A stretch of 10,792 bases of DNA from Atribacterota bacterium (GTDB lineage Bacteria > Atribacterota > Phoenicimicrobiia > Phoenicimicrobiales > Phoenicimicrobiaceae). The stretch spans positions 1 to 10,792 of the forward strand of contig DAOUTX010000023.1 of NCBI GenBank assembly GCA_030668465.1. Reading direction: 5' to 3'. Shown in pieces: positions 1 to 5,527 of this stretch. Below the pieces are notes generated by a model that was given only the letters and a program-made list of their open reading frames with translations, was not told the origin of the DNA and ran no database searches. The translations under genes and the position numbers were made by a program. Each line of letters opens with the position of its first letter. Position 1 is the first letter of the stretch.

Positions 1-662
1 AGGATTACTTTATTGAATAAGCGTAACATAGTGTCTTTTTTAGAAAATTTCAAGATATAGGGAAAATGTTGAATTTTTAGAATTATTTTTATCATCTTAT
101 CTGGATATTTTATCGCCAGAAAAAATAAATAGAGAAAAAACAGAGAAATTAAGATAGCCCCGTTGATGAGGATTGTAGAAAGAATGGTGTAATTAGTAAT
201 TGTTCTTTTAAAGATAAAGAAGATTATAGGAGTAAAGATAGTAAAAACTAAGGTCTTAATTAAAGGCATAATGGTAGCAACCATAGTAGCTTTACCTAAA
301 GTCATTTTATTTTTTATGTCTTTATTGAATAGATATATTTGTGTGGGTAGGGTACCGGAGAAGAAAGGAGTTATACTACCGGCGAAGTTACTAATATAGT
401 ACACTTTTAGGGCTTCGATAAAAGTAATGTTTTCATTAACTGCCTCTACGGTCATTTTTATTCTAAGGGCATTTATCACTGCAGCAAATACCATCAGAAC
501 AAAAGCTAAGAAGAGGTATTTTTTGTTAATATTAGATAGACTTATCCAGGTATTTTGGTTAGTGGTAATAAAAATAATAATTATGGTAGTTATGATTCCA
601 ATAATTATAGAAATTACTAATCCTTTAAGGAATCTTTTTCTATCTAAAATTAACTCGTTCAA
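1..662 (-). CDS. Flippase-like membrane protein, lysylphosphatidylglycerol synthase TM family (partial, 3' end off window)
   Basis: The minus strand is open from an in-frame TAA just upstream of a TTG start (662-660) to the window edge, giving about 220 residues. A good Shine-Dalgarno AAAGGAG (679-673) lies 10 nt before the TTG, and no ATG occurs near it. Hydrophobic segments are seen at about residues 15-32, 49-66, 135-151 and 160-184. The region around 83-113 carries EALKVYYISNFAGSITPF and then SGTLPTQIYLF, which matches the family signature of a short amphipathic stretch, NF, ITPF, SG and P.IYL. Members of this family (PF03706, also called UPF0104) are polytopic inner-membrane proteins, either the membrane part of MprF-type lysyl-PG flippases or stand-alone proteins of unknown substrate. 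Whether a C-terminal catalytic domain follows cannot be seen. The gene diverges from the DUF554 gene, and a word-repeat array begins directly next to its Shine-Dalgarno site. The family call is fairly sure; the substrate is unknown. Confidence 0.8.
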   Translation of the reverse strand, partial: MNELILDRKRFLKGLVISIIIGIITTIIIIFITTNQNTWISLSNINKKYLFLAFVLMVFAAVINALRIKMTVEAVNENITFIEALKVYYISNFAGSITPFFSGTLPTQIYLFNKDIKNKMTLGKATMVATIMPLIKTLVFTIFTPIIFFIFKRTITNYTILSTILINGAILISLFFLYLFFLAIKYPDKMIKIILKIQHFPYILKFSKKDTMLRLFNKVI

Positions 663-679
663 ACAATCTTCGCTCCTTT

Positions 680-1174
680 GAATTAGTCGTTAGTGAATAG
701 TCGTTAGTTTTAAATACAAGTTTTCAGTTTTCGGTTTGCAGTTAATAGTTGCAAGATACAGGTTGATTAGTTGCTTAGTTATCCAGTTACCCGGTTTGCC
801 AGTTAACCAGTTGGCCAGTAAATTGTGTAATATGTGATGTGTAATAAGTAATCTGTTTTTGTAAATTCAGAACTATAATCTTATTAGTAATTACATATTA
901 CTTGTTACTTGTTTACAGTATTTCTATCCGCTCCACACTATAAGGGCGTATGCAATACGCCCTTACTTGTCACACATTACTTGTTACTGTTACCCATCAC
1001 TGTATTTCTATACGCTATCCGCTAAATGCTCTACGCTAGAATACAAGATACGATTCACCAGATACGAGATACGTTTTTATTCTAGCTAACCAGATAACTA
1101 GTTAACTAATTCCATACACCACTAGTCCTTTTTAAACCCGTAACTCATAACTCGCAACTTCAAACTTGTAACTC
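680..1174. repeat. Composite array of degenerate 7-nt and 8-nt tandem words
   Basis: This fills most of the gene-free stretch 663-1373. Reading in fixed phase gives blocks of near-identical words. Heptamers: 680-707 (TCGTTAG type, 4 units), 718-752 (CAGTTTT type, 5 units), 825-852 (GTGTAAT type, 4), 889-916 (ATTACTT type, 4), 963-990 (TTACTTG type, 4), 1009-1036 (TATCCGC type, 4), 1061-1074 (GATACGA, 2) and 1140-1174 (GTAACTC type, 5). Octamers: 760-823 (CAGTTACC type, 8 units) and, in reverse orientation, 1083-1106 (TAGTTAAC type, 3). Each block keeps a 3-5 nt core and varies the rest. A short perfect palindrome is embedded at 941-965. No convincing ORF or RNA gene is seen. From 1175 to 1373 the sequence is plain AT-rich DNA with one candidate promoter. 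The periodicity is directly visible; its function is unknown. Confidence 0.85.
941..965. repeat. Perfect 11-bp inverted repeat with 3-nt loop
   Basis: The left arm is TAAGGGCGTAT (941-951), the loop is GCA and the right arm is ATACGCCCTTA (955-965). It is the most G+C-rich spot in the surrounding array. It has no T-tract after it and follows no gene end closely, so it does not look like an intrinsic terminator. It resembles the short REP-type palindromes scattered between genes in many bacterial genomes, or could be a cruciform or protein-binding site. Confidence 0.7.
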
Positions 1175-1236
1175 AAAGTATAACATATTATCTTTTTTAT
1201 TTAAAATTACATGAAAAAATGTATTTTCTAAAAATA

Positions 1237-1265
1237 TTACTAATTTTTAAATTTTAAGGTATAAT
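1237..1265 (+). promoter_or_regulatory. Candidate promoter of the DUF554 gene
   Basis: A perfect -10 hexamer TATAAT lies at 1260-1265, with a weak -35 TTACTA at 1237-1242 (17-nt spacer). It would give a leader of about 100 nt before the DUF554 start. In sequence this AT-rich a chance TATAAT is possible, so confidence is moderate. Confidence 0.45.
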
Positions 1266-1357
1266 GAATAAAACATAATTTTAATAAGAAATTCCCCGTT
1301 GCCAAGATAACACATAAAAATTACTAAAAATAAGTAAGAATATTAATTTATTCAAAA

Positions 1358-1362
1358 GGGAG
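1358..1362 (+). promoter_or_regulatory. Ribosome binding site deciding the DUF554 start
   Basis: GGGAG sits only 2 nt before the ATG at 1365 but 11 nt before the in-frame ATG at 1374. The later start also gives the N-terminus MRGTIVN that fits the family, so 1374 is preferred. Confidence 0.65.
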
Positions 1363-1373
1363 AAATGCTTTTA

Positions 1374-2054
1374 ATGAGAGGAACCATAGTAAATGTAATT
1401 GCTATTTTTTTAGGATGTTCAGTGGGATTTATTTTGAAGAGTAAAATTCCTGAAAAGATTGGGAAGATTATTATGCAAGCCTTGGGGTTAGCTTCCTTAT
1501 TAATTGGTATACAAATGGCTCTTAAAACTGATAATATATTATTGGTGATATTCTCTCTGGTAATAGGTGGAGTGATCGGGGAGATGATAGGCATTGAAGA
1601 AGGCTTGGAAAGATTTGGAGAAAGAGTTAAGCTAAAATTTATAAACAATACTTCCTCGGAAAGATTTGTTGAAGGATTTGTAACTACCAGCTTGTTATAT
1701 TGTGTGGGGTCTATGGCCATAATGGGTGCCCTTAAAGAGGGATTAAGCGGTAATCCGGATATACTTTATACTAAATCGTTATTAGATGGGCTCACCTCCA
1801 TTGCCTTTACTGCGGCTATGGGGATAGGAGTATTATTTTCGGCTATTCCAGTCTTTTTATATCAAGGAGGAATTACTCTGCTGGCTCAACTGATTAAAGA
1901 CTTCCTTTCACCTGAGATAATAAATGAAATGACTGCAGTGGGAGGAATTTTAATATTAGGAATAGGCTTTGGATTACTGGAGATAAAAAAAATTAAGATA
2001 GGAAATCTATTGCCTGCCATTTTAATTGCTGCTTTTTTAGTAGCAATCTTTTAA
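1374..2054 (+). CDS. DUF554 family integral membrane protein
   Basis: The 226-residue product is strongly hydrophobic, with about seven membrane segments (roughly residues 2-22, 35-55, 57-78, 100-123, 138-163, 185-203 and 209-226). Its features match DUF554 (YdfK-like) proteins: the N-terminal GTIVN..AI..G start; a glycine-rich stretch near 61-74 (VIGGVIGEMIGIEEGL); CVGSMAIMGALKEGL near 109-123; and the long conserved block KSLLDGLTSIAFTAAMGIGV followed by FSAIPVFLYQGGITLLA. Length is typical of the family. No biochemical function is established; it is assumed to be a transporter or channel of the inner membrane. The ATG at 1365 would add three residues but overlaps the ribosome binding site too closely. 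The gene is flanked by a word array upstream and a strong terminator downstream, so it is probably transcribed alone. Confidence 0.9.
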   Translation: MRGTIVNVIAIFLGCSVGFILKSKIPEKIGKIIMQALGLASLLIGIQMALKTDNILLVIFSLVIGGVIGEMIGIEEGLERFGERVKLKFINNTSSERFVEGFVTTSLLYCVGSMAIMGALKEGLSGNPDILYTKSLLDGLTSIAFTAAMGIGVLFSAIPVFLYQGGITLLAQLIKDFLSPEIINEMTAVGGILILGIGFGLLEIKKIKIGNLLPAILIAAFLVAIF

Positions 2055-2057
2055 CTA

Positions 2058-2096
2058 AAAAAACTTGACAAGGGACGGTTCTTTGGCAGGTTTTTT
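2058..2096 (+). terminator. Intrinsic terminator after the DUF554 gene
   Basis: Two 18-nt arms (2058-2075 and 2079-2096) pair around the loop CGG with one A/G mismatch and three G-T wobbles. The distal ends are A6 and T6, so the right arm ends in the T-tract expected after a terminator hairpin. It starts 4 nt after the DUF554 stop and isolates that gene from pgk. Confidence 0.8.
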
Positions 2097-2117
2097 AATT
2101 AAATTTTATAAATTTCA

Positions 2118-2146
2118 TTGATTAGTAAATCGCCTAGTTGTATAAT
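2118..2146 (+). promoter_or_regulatory. Promoter of pgk
   Basis: The -35 is TTGATT (2118-2123), the spacer is 17 nt and the -10 is TATAAT (2141-2146). It lies between the DUF554 terminator and pgk, leaving a leader of about 75 nt. Close match to the housekeeping sigma consensus. Confidence 0.65.
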
Positions 2147-2214
2147 TAATTAGATTTATTGTAGCAAATCGAATAAATATAGAATATAAACAGCTATATA
2201 GTAAATACAATATT

Positions 2215-2219
2215 GGAGG
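2215..2219 (+). promoter_or_regulatory. Ribosome binding site deciding the pgk start
   Basis: GGAGG runs directly into an ATG at 2220, too close for initiation. The in-frame ATG at 2229 is 9 nt downstream, the ideal distance, so translation should start there. Confidence 0.8.
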
Positions 2220-2228
2220 ATGTACAGG

Positions 2229-3428
2229 ATGAAAAAAAAGACTATTAAAGATTTTAATAAAAATCAATTAGAAGGCAAAAAAGTTTTAGTAAGAGTTGAT
2301 TTTAATGTTCCCCTAAATGAAGAGTTAGAAATTACTGATGATATAAGAATAGAAGCAGCTCTTTCTACTATTAAATATTTAATTTCTAATCAAGCTAAAG
2401 TAATTTTGATGAGTCATTTAGGTCGTCCCAAAGGGGAGGTAATAGAAAAATTAAGATTAGACCCGGTAGCCAGGAGATTGAGCGAATTATTAGGGAAGAA
2501 AGTTAAAAAACTTAATAATTGTATCGGTGTAGAAGTAGAAAAAGTCGTTTTAAATATGCAAAGAGATGAAGTCATATTATTGGAAAATCTAAGATTTCAT
2601 CCTGAAGAAGAAAAAAACAGCCCAGAATTTGCCAAAGTACTGGCTAATTTAGCTGATATTTTTGTGAATGACGCTTTTGGTACTGCTCATCGAGCTCATG
2701 CTTCTACTGTTGGTGTGGCCAGGATATTACCGTCATGTGCTGGATTTTTAATGGCCAGAGAGATAGAAATATTGAGCAATTTATTGGAGAATCCCGAAAG
2801 ACCTTTTGTAGTAGTATTGGGGGGAGCAAAAATATCCGGGAAAATAGAAATTGTCCAGAATTTATTATCTATCGCGGATAGAATATTGATCGCCGGAGGG
2901 ATGAGTTATACCTGTTTGGCCGCTTTGGGTTATGAGGTAGGCAATTCACTGTTAGAGGAGTATGATTTAAAAATAGTTAGAAAAATGTTAAAGAAGGCCG
3001 AAGAACACGGAAATAAAATACTTTTACCAGTTGATTTAATAATAACCGAAGAGATATCAGAAAAGATAGAAGGTAAACTGCTTGAAATAAATAATATTCC
3101 TAAAAATGGTATAGGAGTAGATTTAGGTGAAAGATCTTTAGTTAAATTTGAGAAGGAAATTAGAAAGGCGAAGACTGTATTCTGGAATGGACCAGTAGGA
3201 GTATTCGAGATAGAAAAATACGCTAAAGGAACTAACAAGATAGCAAATATATTGGCAGAAATGTATAGTAAGGCGGTAACTATAATTGGTGGTGGAGATT
3301 CTATTGCCGCAATCGATAAGGCAGGGTTAACAGAGAAGATGACCCATATCTCTACCGGTGGCGGAGCTTCTTTAGAATTTTTAGGCGGAAAAAAACTCCC
3401 TGGTATAGAGATTTTACCAGAAAAATAA
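2229..3428 (+). CDS. pgk: Phosphoglycerate kinase
   Basis: This cytosolic glycolytic/gluconeogenic enzyme catalyses the reversible transfer of phosphate from 1,3-bisphosphoglycerate to ADP, giving 3-phosphoglycerate and ATP. The 399-residue protein has the usual length. Visible signatures, in order: VRVDFNVPL near 21-29 (substrate D24 and N26), R40, SHLGRPKG at 62-69, LENLRFHPEEEKN, VNDAFGTAHRAHAST, VLGGAKISGKI, WNGPVGVFE, GGGDS (nucleotide phosphate loop) and STGGGASLEFLGGKKLPG at the C-terminal nucleotide site. All key basic and glycine residues appear intact. It stands alone here, without gap, tpi or gpm next to it, has its own promoter, and converges on the Mut7-C family gene with a 34-nt gap that shows no strong GC hairpin. 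Identification is secure. Confidence 0.98.
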   Translation: MKKKTIKDFNKNQLEGKKVLVRVDFNVPLNEELEITDDIRIEAALSTIKYLISNQAKVILMSHLGRPKGEVIEKLRLDPVARRLSELLGKKVKKLNNCIGVEVEKVVLNMQRDEVILLENLRFHPEEEKNSPEFAKVLANLADIFVNDAFGTAHRAHASTVGVARILPSCAGFLMAREIEILSNLLENPERPFVVVLGGAKISGKIEIVQNLLSIADRILIAGGMSYTCLAALGYEVGNSLLEEYDLKIVRKMLKKAEEHGNKILLPVDLIITEEISEKIEGKLLEINNIPKNGIGVDLGERSLVKFEKEIRKAKTVFWNGPVGVFEIEKYAKGTNKIANILAEMYSKAVTIIGGGDSIAAIDKAGLTEKMTHISTGGGASLEFLGGKKLPGIEILPEK

Positions 3429-3462
3429 AAATTTATTTTAATCAAAATCGGAGGGTAGTTTT

Positions 3463-3996
3463 TCATTCATTCTTTTGGAATCGCTCCCCTGATTCATTAA
3501 GGGACAGTTTTTGAATTTTTTGAGTCATTCTTTGCCAGTGAGTCCCCCTCCAGTAATATTTTTTACAAGAAGGGCAATAGACAAACTTATTTTGAGTTAA
3601 AAATACGTAAGGAGGTACATAATTTTTAATTTCTTTTTTATCAACCTCTTTAGTGAGGGTGTTACATAGGGAACAACGAGAAAATATTTTTGAATTAAGA
3701 TCAATTTTCAATTTTAATCCCTTTATTATTCCTAATAACTGTTTTTCCCAGTGGTCGCTTTCTATAAATAAGAAATCACAGATATTCCGTCTTTTAATTA
3801 AATTAACGTCTCTGGTTAGTAATATTCTATTCTCTTGCCGAGCAATTAGGATGAGAGATAAATCATTATCGAAGGAGGGGTAAGCGGTATCGTAGCCTAA
3901 AATACGGAGCCATTTAACTAATTTACCCAACATTCTGTCAGCTATAAATTTTATTTCTTCATCTTTTATTTCTTCTACAATATTATTTTCACTCAT
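3463..3996 (-). CDS. Mut7-C family PIN-like RNase domain / zinc-ribbon protein (DUF82-type)
   Basis: The 177-residue protein has two parts. Residues 15-100 form a PIN-like domain: KFIADRMLGKLVKWLRILGYD places D20 and D36 at positions used as acidic active-site residues in this family, and ILLTRD places D63. Residues 105-160 form a zinc ribbon with C108, C111, C141 and C144, ending in the hallmark CPSCKKYYWRGTHW. This architecture matches Mut7-C (PF01927) proteins, named after the C-terminus of the nematode exonuclease Mut-7; a ribonuclease role is predicted rather than shown for the bacterial members. The ATG at 3996 has only a weak GGA upstream, but the N-terminus before residue 15 is polar and variable, so the exact start is less certain. 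The stop TGA lies 35 nt from the pgk stop, tail to tail. Family call is confident, biological role unknown. Confidence 0.88.
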   Translation of the reverse strand: MSENNIVEEIKDEEIKFIADRMLGKLVKWLRILGYDTAYPSFDNDLSLILIARQENRILLTRDVNLIKRRNICDFLFIESDHWEKQLLGIIKGLKLKIDLNSKIFSRCSLCNTLTKEVDKKEIKNYVPPYVFLTQNKFVYCPSCKKYYWRGTHWQRMTQKIQKLSLNESGERFQKNE

Positions 3997-4091
3997 TTTT
4001 CCATATCAAGCTTATTTTTAGAATATTTACGTTCTTTTTTTAATTAGGTTGCCATATAATTGTTAATTAAGCGAAAAATTATCTATAAATT

Positions 4092-4100
4092 ATTATATCA
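4092..4100 (-). promoter_or_regulatory. Candidate extended -10 promoter of the Mut7-C family gene
   Basis: Read on the minus strand this is TGATATAAT, a perfect extended -10 element (TGnTATAAT). No clear -35 lies 17-18 nt upstream, as expected for extended -10 promoters. It would give a leader of roughly 90 nt and lies just outside the neighbouring word array. Confidence 0.45.
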
Positions 4101-4111
4101 CGCTATTATTT

Positions 4112-4395
4112 GGTTAGCTAGTTAGTTGGTTAATTGGTTAAATAGGTTTCAAGTTACAAGTTACGAGTTACAAGTCAAACCAGTTGATTAAGCTAAAAAG
4201 TTAAAACTAAAAGCGAAAACCATAATTCAAAACTCAAAACTTTTAAAATCTTCCAGTCACTCAGTCTACCAGTCTTTTTTGGGAGTTAGTTATATATTAA
4301 TATAGCCAATTAGTGTTATATTGATTTATTAACTAGCTAACCAATTAACCAATTATGTATGTAATATGATATACGAAATACGATATACGAATAAA
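4112..4395. repeat. Composite array of degenerate 7-nt and 8-nt tandem words
   Basis: This occupies most of the gap 3997-4479 between the divergent Mut7-C and CsoR-family genes. Blocks in fixed phase: octamers 4112-4143 (GGTTAATT type, 4 units), heptamers 4144-4178 (AAGTTAC type, 5 units, directly abutting the octamers), heptamers 4224-4244 (AACTCAA type, 3), octamers 4252-4275 (ACCAGTCT type, 3), octamers in reverse orientation 4331-4354 (AACCAATT type, 3) and heptamers 4368-4395 (GATATAC type, 4). The stretches between blocks look like decayed words. The first and the reversed octamer blocks could pair as an inverted repeat. The array ends 4 nt before the -35 box of the CsoR-family promoter. 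Nothing coding is seen. Confidence 0.82.
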
Positions 4396-4399
4396 ATGC

Positions 4400-4428
4400 T
4401 TGACAATTCAGATATTTGGTTATATTAT
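4400..4428 (+). promoter_or_regulatory. Promoter of the CsoR-family repressor gene
   Basis: A perfect -35 TTGACA (4400-4405), 17-nt spacer and -10 TATTAT (4423-4428) predict a transcript start near 4435. This falls inside the palindrome at 4433-4449, the geometry expected of an autoregulated repressor promoter. Confidence 0.75.
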
Positions 4429-4432
4429 TAAT

Positions 4433-4449
4433 ATACCCCAGTAGGGTAT
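4433..4449. promoter_or_regulatory. Likely operator of the CsoR-family repressor
   Basis: The palindrome is ATACCC, CAGTA, GGGTAT. Its outer flanks continue the symmetry imperfectly (4429-4453). CsoR/RcnR family operators are typically short G/C tracts flanked by A/T-rich inverted sequence of the TACCC...GGGTA kind, which this resembles closely. It overlaps the predicted transcription start. Binding by the adjacent gene product is inferred. Confidence 0.72.
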
Positions 4450-4479
4450 AATATAAATATAGGATAAATTGTTACCATT

Positions 4480-4764
4480 ATGAATGATTCATACTTTAAT
4501 CAATTGCAAAAAATAAAAATATTAAGTCGATTAAAAAGGATAGAAGGTCAAATTAGGGGTATCCAGGGAATGATTATTGAAGAAAGACCTTGTTCAGATA
4601 TTATGGTTCAAATGGCAGCAGCTAAATCAGCACTCAATCAAGTAAGTAAACTTATTTTAGAGAATCATGTTAATTCCTGGTTTGATTCATCTGTTTCTTC
4701 TGATGATATTTCTCAGGAGATGGTTACCGAGGTAGTGGACCTGATATTAAGGTTTGTAAAGTAA
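4480..4764 (+). CDS. CsoR/FrmR family (DUF156) metal- or stress-sensing transcriptional repressor
   Basis: The 94-residue all-helical protein matches the CsoR/RcnR/FrmR/CstR family: RLKRIEGQIRGIQGMI at 17-32 is the DNA-binding first helix region, followed by RPCSDIMVQMAAAKSAL and LENHVNSW. In copper-sensing CsoR the ligands are Cys, His and Cys; here C38 and H63 are kept but the third position (H+4) is W67. Position 2 is not proline (as in formaldehyde-sensing FrmR) and position 3 is not histidine (as in RcnR), so the inducer cannot be named. The start ATG has only a weak AGGA 15 nt upstream, but no better start exists. It is preceded by a strong promoter with an overlapping palindrome and followed, 229 nt on, by mcsA. 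The gene sits where ctsR normally stands in mcsA-mcsB-clpC clusters. Family call is secure; effector and targets are unknown. Confidence 0.92.
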   Translation: MNDSYFNQLQKIKILSRLKRIEGQIRGIQGMIIEERPCSDIMVQMAAAKSALNQVSKLILENHVNSWFDSSVSSDDISQEMVTEVVDLILRFVK

Positions 4765-4903
4765 GAAGCAATTACTGAATTAGATAAATATGGTAAAATC
4801 AATATTTTAGAGGTTAGAAGTCAGGAACCAAAATAAAACAAATAAGGTTCAAAGGAGAGCCATTCTTAATTTTTGATTAATTATACAGATTAGTTTTAGT
4901 TAA

Positions 4904-4933
4904 TTGACAATTATTTATATTATAAATTATAAT
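4904..4933 (+). promoter_or_regulatory. Promoter of mcsA-mcsB
   Basis: TTGACA (4904-4909), an 18-nt spacer and TATAAT (4928-4933) both match consensus. The predicted start near 4940 leaves a leader of about 55 nt with GGAGG at 4975-4979. No CtsR heptad (GGTCAAA direct repeat) and no CIRCE element (TTAGCACTC/GAGTGCTAA) is visible around it. The 229-nt gap between the CsoR-family gene and mcsA otherwise holds no recognisable hairpin terminator. Confidence 0.72.
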
Positions 4934-4993
4934 TTAAACGGAATTTAAGTATATACAAAATAATAAGGAATATTGGAGGAAAACTGAATACAA

Positions 4994-5527
4994 ATGTTAT
5001 GTCAAATATGCAAGAAAAAAGAAGTTGCCATAACGCTCACTAAAATTGTGGAAGAGCAAAAAACAGAGATCCATCTATGTAAAGATTGCGCTGCTGCCTT
5101 TAGTGATAAATTTTCCATATTTCCTCTTCCCCAGTTTGATATTAACGATCTACTGGCTGACCTGTTAAACGCTATAGACCTTTATCACAAAGAGGAAGGG
5201 ATTGTTTTAGATAAAGAGATAGAATGCAGCAATTGCCATTTAACCTATAATGATTTTAGAAAATCTGGAAAATTAGGCTGCAGTGTATGTTATCAGGATT
5301 TCAGAGACCAATTAACTCCTCTTCTAAGAAGATTGCATGGCAATAGTGAACATTTGGGGAAAATACCACAACAATCCAAAGGAAAATTTAATAAGATTAG
5401 GAAAATTAAACAACTCAAAAAGGAATTACAGGAACTGATATTAAAGGAAGAGTACGAGCAGGCAGCAAATACAAGAGATGAGATACTGAAGCTTGAAGGA
5501 GTATTAAAGAAAAAAAATGAAAAATAA
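4994..5527 (+). CDS. mcsA: McsA, activator of the protein-arginine kinase McsB
   Basis: McsA is a cytosolic zinc-binding adaptor that stimulates McsB. The 177-residue protein shows two CXXC...CXXC zinc modules, C3/C6/C29/C32 and C78/C81/C96/C99 (the second followed by YQDF), then a linker and a C-terminal UVR motif at about 138-170 (LKKELQELILKEEYEQAANT), the helical hairpin shared with UvrB/UvrC and ClpC. Length and order are typical. The ATG lies 14 nt after GGAGG, rather far, but an in-frame stop at 4985-4987 leaves no upstream ATG, GTG or TTG start, and MLCQIC is the usual N-terminus. The 3' end overlaps the mcsB start by 11 nt, which suggests translational coupling and balanced production of the two partners. 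McsA proteins bind several metals in Firmicutes, which is relevant to the metal-sensor-family gene upstream. Confidence 0.94.
   Translation: MLCQICKKKEVAITLTKIVEEQKTEIHLCKDCAAAFSDKFSIFPLPQFDINDLLADLLNAIDLYHKEEGIVLDKEIECSNCHLTYNDFRKSGKLGCSVCYQDFRDQLTPLLRRLHGNSEHLGKIPQQSKGKFNKIRKIKQLKKELQELILKEEYEQAANTRDEILKLEGVLKKKNEK

Noticed and set aside
427..681. Plus-strand open frame of 84 codons
   Set aside because: It is antisense to the flippase-like gene, has no ribosome binding site and translates to a low-complexity hydrophobic string without family motifs.
680..1174. CRISPR array
   Set aside because: Repeats are 7-8 nt, contiguous and degenerate; there are no 25-37 nt direct repeats, no unique spacers and no cas genes.
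663..1373. tRNA or other structured RNA gene
   Set aside because: No GTTCRA T-arm, cloverleaf or GC-rich stem set was found; the only strong stem is the 25-nt palindrome at 941-965.
1352..1720. Minus-strand open frame opposite the DUF554 gene
   Set aside because: It is the antisense shadow of a clear membrane-protein gene with conserved family motifs.
2065..2070. TTGACA -35 box
   Set aside because: It falls inside the terminator hairpin and no -10 hexamer lies 16-18 nt downstream.
3422..3439. AT-only palindrome at the pgk stop as a terminator
   Set aside because: The arms are A/T only with a 2-nt loop, too weak for an intrinsic terminator and expected by chance in AT-rich DNA.
2930..3466. 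Minus-strand open frame of 178 codons opposite pgk
   Set aside because: It overlaps the highly conserved C-terminal half of phosphoglycerate kinase on the other strand and shows no recognisable domain.
4546..4552. GGTCAAA half-site resembling a CtsR box
   Set aside because: It lies within the coding sequence of the CsoR-family gene (codons for EGQIRG) and lacks the second heptad in the required direct-repeat spacing.
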